Below are positions 58,077 to 64,000 of a DNA stretch of 64,000 nt, piece after piece. Made by a program: the position numbers and the translations under genes. Under the pieces are notes generated by a model. That model was not told the origin of the DNA. It ran no database searches and saw nothing but the letters and a program-made list of their open reading frames with translations. The stretch's first letter is position 1, and each line of letters opens with the position of its first letter. Source of the stretch: Welwitschia mirabilis (taxonomy: Eukaryota > Gnetophyta > Gnetopsida > Welwitschiales); contig JBOZIK010000001.1 in assembly GCA_051453625.1 (NCBI GenBank), forward strand, positions 171,976,108 through 172,040,107, written 5' to 3'.

Positions 58077-59124
58077 TGTTGTGGTGTGTATTTGTGCAAG
58101 TTCTTAAGTTCAAAAGAATACTGTCATTCATAAAATAAATTGATATCGTACATAATACAACATATTAGTATGAGTGGGATTAGACCTGAAATATCGTATT
58201 CTTGTTAAAGGCTATGAGATGAGACTTAAACTACTTTGCAAAAGAAATATAGGAACTAGAAATAAAAAACAATGTAAGAAATAAAAGATACAATGAAAAT
58301 GCAAGATGCAACCTAACCTAACAGGAAATACAAAATGGAACTAATACTACTTACTTTCAACTTTAACAAAGGCTATCATTGTAATTTATCTCATCTAAGA
58401 AATTGTCACCAGATCAAGGGTAACATAGATTATAAGGATCATTAGAAAATCTATAATGTAAACCTGAAAATAAGATAAAGTTTATATTAAGAATGAGTAA
58501 CAAGAGTCTGGGTTACAAAATAGCAAGAGCTTTAATGAAGGATACACATCACTCTACCAAAGAAATGTCTTTCTGTAATACTCGAGATGGATCTTCCATC
58601 CTTCAATCTTCTATTATATAATTTTGAATACAATAAAGATGAGAAGGAGAGTCAAAGAAGGATTTAGTTATAACAACATACAACAAAAAATAATAAATAG
58701 TAGGTGCAGAAAGGCATTCTCCTTTATAACTCAGAAATAGATGAAACAATCAAGGGTAGTCGTTAGAGTTGGTTACATGTCAGTGTTGTCTAGACTACCA
58801 TCCAAATGATAATGGGGATGGTAGTACATAATAAAATATTCTCAAAATGATGACTCAATAGTCCACATTAGCAGTCATCGTCCTACCTATTGTGGAGATG
58901 ATAGAGGAAATGACGGTCTTCCTTGATTATTTCTTTAAAGACAACTTAATATTTTTGTCGTGAATCCTTCTTTAAAGCTTTTTGCATTAGAACGTGCCTT
59001 TAATACATTAAATTTGGATAAAACGTATTTATAAAATCCTTATAACTACATCTAAAGCTATTTAAAAGTCCTATAAAACAACTCATAAAACTCCATCAAA
59101 TAACCATAAATTGACAGTGCAATA
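58077..59124 (-). repeat. Family G LTR, - orientation, possibly solo
   Basis: From TGTTGTGGTGTGTATTTGTG to TTGACAGTGCAATA, 1048 bp. No primer site is present on its left and no polypurine tract on its right, so it may be a solo LTR or an inverted fragment. The flanks (AATAG, ATGTG) do not form a target duplication. Confidence 0.75.
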
Positions 59125-59419
59125 ATGTGATACATGTTTTAGTGGTCTTATCACATTTTTAGGGAGAGTTAAAATTGTCTCATTTCATGCCTTATCATTA
59201 TTATGAGAAATAATTTTCATATAACCACCTCACATTTTTCTTTATTATTAGATNNNNNNNNNNNNNNNNNNNNNNNNNNNNNNNNNNNNNNNNNNNNNNN
59301 GTATGCTTTAAGTGTCGATGATACCTAGACTCTCTCACACTATTAAGAAAAATAAGGTTAAGGCTTTCACATCTAGATAGGTAGATCATTTTACTCATAT
59401 GAATATATAAACATAAATG

Positions 59420-59455
59420 ATATTAGATACTAATTTCATATTAGATACTAATTTC
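59420..59455 (+). repeat. Perfect 18-bp tandem duplication
   Basis: ATATTAGATACTAATTTC occurs twice without a mismatch (59420-59437 and 59438-59455). Perfect identity in such decayed surroundings suggests a recent slippage event or a short-read assembly effect. Confidence 0.9.
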
Positions 59456-59722
59456 AAATTAAAAATAAATCTTAAAAAAAGGGAAATCCAAGTATCTATT
59501 TTCAATTCTTTTCATATCCTAGCTAATAATATTTTTGAGTATCAGGATTAGAAACTATTACTTACCCCTTATCTACAAGCAATTACAGAGGTCATTGGCT
59601 TATTCTATACCAATATATAGATCATCTCTATTATAGATATAATAATAAAAACCATGATCTTAAGAGTAGATTTTAAAGTCATAATAGATACCATAGTATG
59701 AGTTCTACATATCTCTTGAGGT

Positions 59723-59768
59723 GTTGTATCTGATCTTTCCTTCATGTTGTATCTGATCTTTCCTTCAT
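59723..59768 (+). repeat. Perfect 23-bp tandem duplication
   Basis: A 23-bp unit beginning GTTGTATCTGATC and ending CTTTCCTTCAT occurs twice without a mismatch (59723-59745, 59746-59768). Confidence 0.9.
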
Positions 59769-60803
59769 CTTTAATTATCTATAATGATCCTAGCATTTAT
59801 TAGACCTATGTTGTACTAACTTTAATTAGGAATTTTCCATCACATTCTTGAACTATACCTCTACCACTTAATAGATAAATAAATGATGGCATACTCTATA
59901 GGCTTAGGTTTCTACATTTGCTTTATGTTCAAGAGAAAATAGATACACCACTTATCATTTTTAAATTTCCTATGCACATAATTCAGTATGAGAATAGGAA
60001 TCTTCATTATAAAGGCTTCATAATGAAATTATGCTATCACTTTTAAATTTCTCTATCATAGCATAATGTCATCATTATTAACTATTCATAGAATCGTAGC
60101 TACTTGACACTAGCATGCATGCATCTTTTTAAGGCTAGCCCTATTCAGAGATCGTCTCATGGTAAAGGTACATAGTCTTCTCATGTAGCCTTATTAAGAT
60201 CTCAATCTTATACTACTTGCTTTAGAGTACTATAAATCCCATAAAGGATCTTCTTACTTCCATTCACACTAAGATGTATGAGTAGTAAGAGTCTCAAGAG
60301 TGGATGTTTTTCTTCTTAAGAAGATAAGAATGAAAGGTTATATTCTAGAATCATATGACATTCCTTTACCTTCATCTTTTTACTCCCTAATATCATCTTC
60401 TACTACTTCATTAGATTATCTAGAATTAGGGTAAAAGGAGGAGGAGGAGTTATAGAAGCCTATAGAGAAAGAGGTAGAGGAGGAACTAAAGAAAAAAGAG
60501 ACTGAGGAAGATTTTATAAAGGCATCAGATAATGATAAAAAGTTAGAGAACAAAAAGTGATCAAAAACAAAAGAGTAACTAGATGAGTAAGAGGAAGAAA
60601 AACCCTAGAAGATACTTAGATAATCAACTAGGTATACATAGGATCCATCAAAGCTACATTGATCTTATTTTTCATATGAGGTTTCTTCCTTGTAAGGAGA
60701 ATTTTATGCATCTTTTTACTATATGCATTATAGGCTTAGGTCTAATGATTTCTTTACTTCTCAAGGATCATCTTCTTTGATGCTTTCTTCATCTTTAGCC
60801 ATG

Positions 60804-62054
60804 TGTTACAATGCCAATTTCTAAGAATTTGATGATGTATTGTAAGTGCTTTTGTAGGACATTTATATAAGTTTAGATGTGATATTGATGATTATGGAGA
60901 TCTGATAGGATGATCAATGAAACATATGATTCTTATCATATTTGAAGGTTTCTCAGGCTTATATTGATACTATATACTTAAAATAAGGATTCATCATGCA
61001 AAATACTAACTAACCTTTAATATCAAAGGTAAGGAATCCTGTTGTCCAATCTGTCATTTACACGATAGGTAGAACAATAGAAATACTAACATGGACAGAA
61101 GCTTCATGGTTGAATGTGAGGAATGCAACTAATAAATTACCTTTTGAGGTAAGGTGATATCCTCTTTATCATGCCCACGATAGTTGGAATGATATCTATT
61201 TTTCTATGGTCAGAAAGAATTATCTTTGTAATGGGATCAAGTAATTCATTTATAATATTAGAGTTTCTTTTCTAACTTTTAGGGTGGACTTTTTAGAAAT
61301 GCAACATAAAACTATAAATACCCTTTTCCTCTTTCATTTCCATTTTCATCTTTTGTACTTAATATGCTTGTGATGGAAGATTAAAGGATAAGAGATTCAT
61401 TCAGCAACTACATAAAGAAGTTTCTTTGGTGTTAGACTAAATCTCTTTTATTGAGGTGATGCTATTTTATTATAAGTGGATGTAAAGTTCTTTAAAATTA
61501 ATACAATTAATTTTTTCAAATTCCAATTCTATTTATGCTCCTTATGATTTAAGTTGGTCATAGTTTAACTGATAATTTTATAATTTATTTAGATCATAAG
61601 AACAACCTTCATCAAGGTTGACTTTGGTTAGTATTAGATTTACATTATTATTCAATTTCCATTTCACATTACATTCCATATTCTATTTGGTATATCTTAT
61701 AGTTCAGATTTATTAGGAATAAGTTAAGTACTTTCTTAATTAATTTTAATTATAGAAAAGCTAGTTCTTGTGATAGAAGGATTAGAATTTAATATAATTC
61801 ATTCCACTTTCATTTGAATTTCATCTTCATTGAATTTGCTTGCATTTATTCTATTATTTTCTTTTAGTTATTAAAAGATAAAAAGATAAAAATACCTTTG
61901 CAAATTAATTCTCTAACTCTGAGCTTTGTACCGTTGTTAGGATTATGACATTTAGGTCAACTTCCATCTATACTAGCCTATGTTTTTTTGCAAGTAATTT
62001 GATTTATAGGTCTAGCTAAAGGACTTGAGCATTGAATTAATTCATAATACAACA
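60804..62054 (+). repeat. B/C-family 5' LTR, + orientation
   Basis: 1251 bp from TGTTACAATGCC to ATAATACAACA, the family of elements B and C. It has the shared TATA motif (61313-61320) and CACGATAGG/CACGATAGTTGG palindrome parts. The partner 3' LTR is not in the window. Confidence 0.85.
61313..61320 (+). promoter_or_regulatory. Putative TATA box in right-hand B/C-family LTR
   Basis: TATAAATA in AACTATAAATACCCTTTTCC, at the same relative place as in the other copies. Confidence 0.6.
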
Positions 62055-62057
62055 TTT

Positions 62058-62075
62058 TGGTGTTATTGCTAGGAA
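62058..62075 (+). other. Primer-binding site, tRNA-Asp type, right-hand B/C-family element
   Basis: TGGTGTTATTGCTAGGAA, three bases after the LTR, with AGGCC following as in element C. Confidence 0.8.
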
Positions 62076-62577
62076 AGGCCACAAGGAGCTAAAGAATTAT
62101 CACTAACTAGATAATTACCTCGAATCTTCTATTCGAGTTATTTATTTGAATTAGTTCTATATTTTTAGCATAACTTAAACTAGGTTTACTTTAACAAGGT
62201 TTTATTTTCCATAGTTTTTAGGAATCTTATTGTTCTCACTATCATTCTAATGATATTATGCATGATAGTTCTGTAATTTCAAAATTAATTTCTACTTTTA
62301 TAATTTTTCTTTTATTCTTATTTCAATAATAAAATTGTTGTTCTCTTCTTTATCATTTCAATATAGCCTAAATGACAGTGTATATTTTTGATTTTGATAA
62401 TTCCTAATTAATTTATAATTTCTTCTATTCATAGTTTAGTAATAAATTTATTAACATATTCTCTACCATCCCAATGATAGCTTAGATGATAGTTTAGTTT
62501 TTCCCTTTTGGTAATTTTTCTAAGTTTTATTTTTTGTTACTATGATTATCATCCTCCTTGTCATCCCCCTGACTAGG
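62076..62577 (+). other. Leader of right-hand B/C-family element
   Basis: No gene. It aligns with element C's leader (GGCCACAAGGAGCTAAAGAAT vs GGCCATAAGGAGATGAATGAT). It contains several palindromic ATCATTCTAATGATA- and TCATCCCCCTGA-type segments (62230-62270, 62470-62500, 62550-62575). It ends where a new family G LTR begins. Confidence 0.5.
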
Positions 62578-63325
62578 TAGCTACCAATTTCTGGTTATTT
62601 GCTCGATTATATAAGTTATTTTGCAAGACTTCTATAAAGGTTTAAGAGAAATTCTAAGGATTTTGTAGATACAAGAGGAAATCTCAGAAAAGTGTAGTTA
62701 TTATCCAAATTTGATGCATTTAAGGCACTTTTCGATGAATAGANNNNNNNNNNNNNNNNNNNNNNNNNNNNNNNNNNNNNNNNNNNNNNNNNNNNNNNNN
62801 NNNNNNNNNNNNNNNNNNNNNNNNNNNNNNNNNNNNNNNNNNNATTCATAGCAAAAAAAAAGACAAATAGTAGGTGCAGCTAGATGAACTCATAAATGAA
62901 ATGGATGAAATGGATAAAGGTTACTATCAGAGTTGGTTACATATTAGTGTCATCCTGAGTTTTGTCCAAATGATAATAGGGATAACAGTACATTATAAAA
63001 GATAACTCAAAATGATGACTTAGCAGTTATTTAGTAGTCCACATCAGCAATTGTTGTCCTGCCTGTCATGGGGATGACGAAGAGGATGATGGTCTTCTTT
63101 GATCATTTTCTTGAGGAGAAACCTACAATTTTTACCAATAATCCTTCTTTAAGCTCTATACATTAGAAAGTACCTTTAATACATCAAATATAGATAATAA
63201 TTACACATTTCTAATATTTTCTCTTATATCTCCAAAATCCTTAGAATTGCACCTAAACCTGTATAAAAGTCTTGCAAAACAAATCATAAAACCCCATCAA
63301 ATAACCAAAAATTAGTAGTGCAACA
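62578..63325. repeat. Two family G LTR pieces in opposite orientation around a 100-N gap
   Basis: 62578-62743 is the beginning of a family G LTR in + orientation (TTTTGCAAGACTTCTATAAAGG). 62844-63325 is the beginning half of the same LTR in - orientation, ending TTAGTAGTGCAACA. They face each other across Ns 62744-62843, so the sequence is an inverted repeat here. This may be true head-to-head insertion or a collapsed assembly. Confidence 0.7.
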
Positions 63326-63340
63326 TAATCCCTCACTTAG
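63326..63340 (-). other. Polypurine tract of a right-edge Athila-like element
   Basis: The - strand reads CTAAGTGAGGGATTA directly before the LTR end at 63325. It shows that the - strand LTR is a 3' LTR whose element continues off the right edge. Confidence 0.75.
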
Positions 63341-64000
63341 CCTTTATTAGTTCCTAATAAAAACTAGGCAGAAAAACCATAGTTGCGAGCCAATTTATCT
63401 TTCAAAAGATAAATCTAGAAGTTATAAAACNNNNNNNNNNNNNNNNNNNNNNNNNNNNNNNNNNNNNNNNNNNNNNNNNNNNNNNNNNNNNNNNNNTTTT
63501 ATATCATAAAAGATCTGAATTAAGGTTTTTTTTTTTTAAAATGGGCCATGAAAATGGGTCTTTGCCCTTCCCCCTAAAGAAAAAGCAATATGTCTCACAT
63601 TAGAAAATAAAGCAAAGAAAGTAAATGGAAGTGAGAAGACAAGTAAAAGAGGACAACTTTATAAATAAAGTAAAAAGATGAGTAGTGTTAGATTTTGAAA
63701 AATAGAGATCAATGAAATATTCTAATAGGTAAAAAAAAAAGAGTGGACAATAAAAATGTTTTATCATATAAAGAACATGAGCAATGCTTACAATACCAAA
63801 AGATATAGCACAAAATTATTAAGAAAACACTCATCTAAGAATTTGTCTTTTGTTGAAAACTTAAACATGATGAGAAAAGACTATAATGACTTTGAAATAA
63901 ATAACTAAACTACTAAAGAAAACAAGAAGAATGGGCATAAGATAACATAAATAAAAAATATCTTATCGATCTAATATTTTAACCTAAAAAACTCCCATGA
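63341..64000 (-). mobile_element. 3' non-coding end of an Athila-like element, cut by the window edge
   Basis: No gene. The last 150 bp (ATGACTTTGAAATAAATAACTAAACTACTAAAGAAA to TAACCTAAAAAACTCCC) align with 12470-12600 of element B and 29730-29860 of element D, placing it in the shared 3' non-coding region. A 66-N gap lies at 63431-63496. Confidence 0.6.

Larger units (their letters stand above)
59125..60803. other. Unassigned DNA with small tandem repeats and a Glu-rich frame
   Basis: Two perfect tandem duplications occur: an 18-bp unit at 59420-59455 and a 23-bp unit at 59723-59768. Around 60430-60600 a purine-rich stretch encodes a Glu/Lys-rich + frame (for example KKKETEEDFIKASDNDKKLE), and 60583-60780 is open for 65 codons, but nothing is recognised. 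It could be the interior of the family G element. A 47-N gap is at 59254-59300. Confidence 0.4.

Noticed and set aside
58077-59124. A complete solo LTR with target duplication
   Set aside because: The flanking five-base words (AATAG and ATGTG) do not match, so only the LTR itself is reported.
19800-63100. The repeated GTCATCTAGATGAC motifs as a possible CRISPR-like array
   Set aside because: Spacing is irregular, copies lie on both strands across tens of kilobases, and they are located inside retrotransposon leaders and LTRs.

Overview
The window is AT-rich, intergenic DNA from a plant nuclear genome. It contains no intact host gene, RNA gene or prokaryotic operon. Nearly everything that can be identified is decayed LTR retrotransposon sequence: Ty1/copia elements with tRNA-Met-type primer sites and Ty3/gypsy elements of the Athila type. 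The Athila assignment rests on a tRNA-Asp-type primer site in each case, a gag tail resembling the Athila 'NPGWRNHPNFSW' region, a VEDVxVQVDxFxxPVDF-type protease in the best case, and an integrase without a visible chromodomain. All reading frames are full of stops, and most differences between copies are transitions, as expected of old, methylated and deaminated repeats. Every coordinate was derived by eye from the sequence; family names come from motif memory, not from a search.

Positions 2587-42350 form a nested set of four elements whose boundaries can be read from target-site duplications (TSDs). Element A is a copia element (2592-42345, + strand, TSD GGTAG). Two Athila-like elements interrupt it. 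Element B (9920-21248, - strand, TSD CTCAT/CTCGT) lies in A's RNase H end. Element C (21745-42169, + strand, TSD ATGCA) lies in A's 3' LTR. C is in turn split by element D (25635-37880, - strand, TSD TCCCT). B and D carry recognisable gag, protease, RT, RNase H and integrase remnants, and D also has a likely envelope-like ORF. C has both LTRs, a primer site and a 3' non-coding region but no protease, RT or RNase H, so it looks like a deletion-derived non-autonomous element.

Positions 42351-48283 hold unassigned DNA followed by a SIRE-like copia pol remnant (E, + strand) with a recent 606-bp tandem duplication. Positions 48284-56382 hold a rearranged cluster of a second Athila-like family (F), with LTR arms in both orientations, one internally deleted copy on the - strand, and a well-preserved protease.

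Positions 56383-64000 hold 5' ends of further Athila-like elements in both orientations. Several carry LTR plus primer site, but their partners would lie beyond the right edge. Six N runs (27612-27621, 41311-41410, 50880-50889, 59254-59300, 62744-62843, 63431-63496) mark assembly gaps. The first 2.6 kb and parts of 42.3-44.7 kb and 59.1-60.8 kb show nothing I can assign.

The features do not cooperate as a pathway; they record successive insertions. The least-explained recurring signals are a nested palindrome (outer arms TGTCATCC/GGATGACA, inner GTCATC..GATGAC) found near the primer sites and in the LTRs of the Athila-like families, and a conserved non-coding block upstream of their 3' LTRs.
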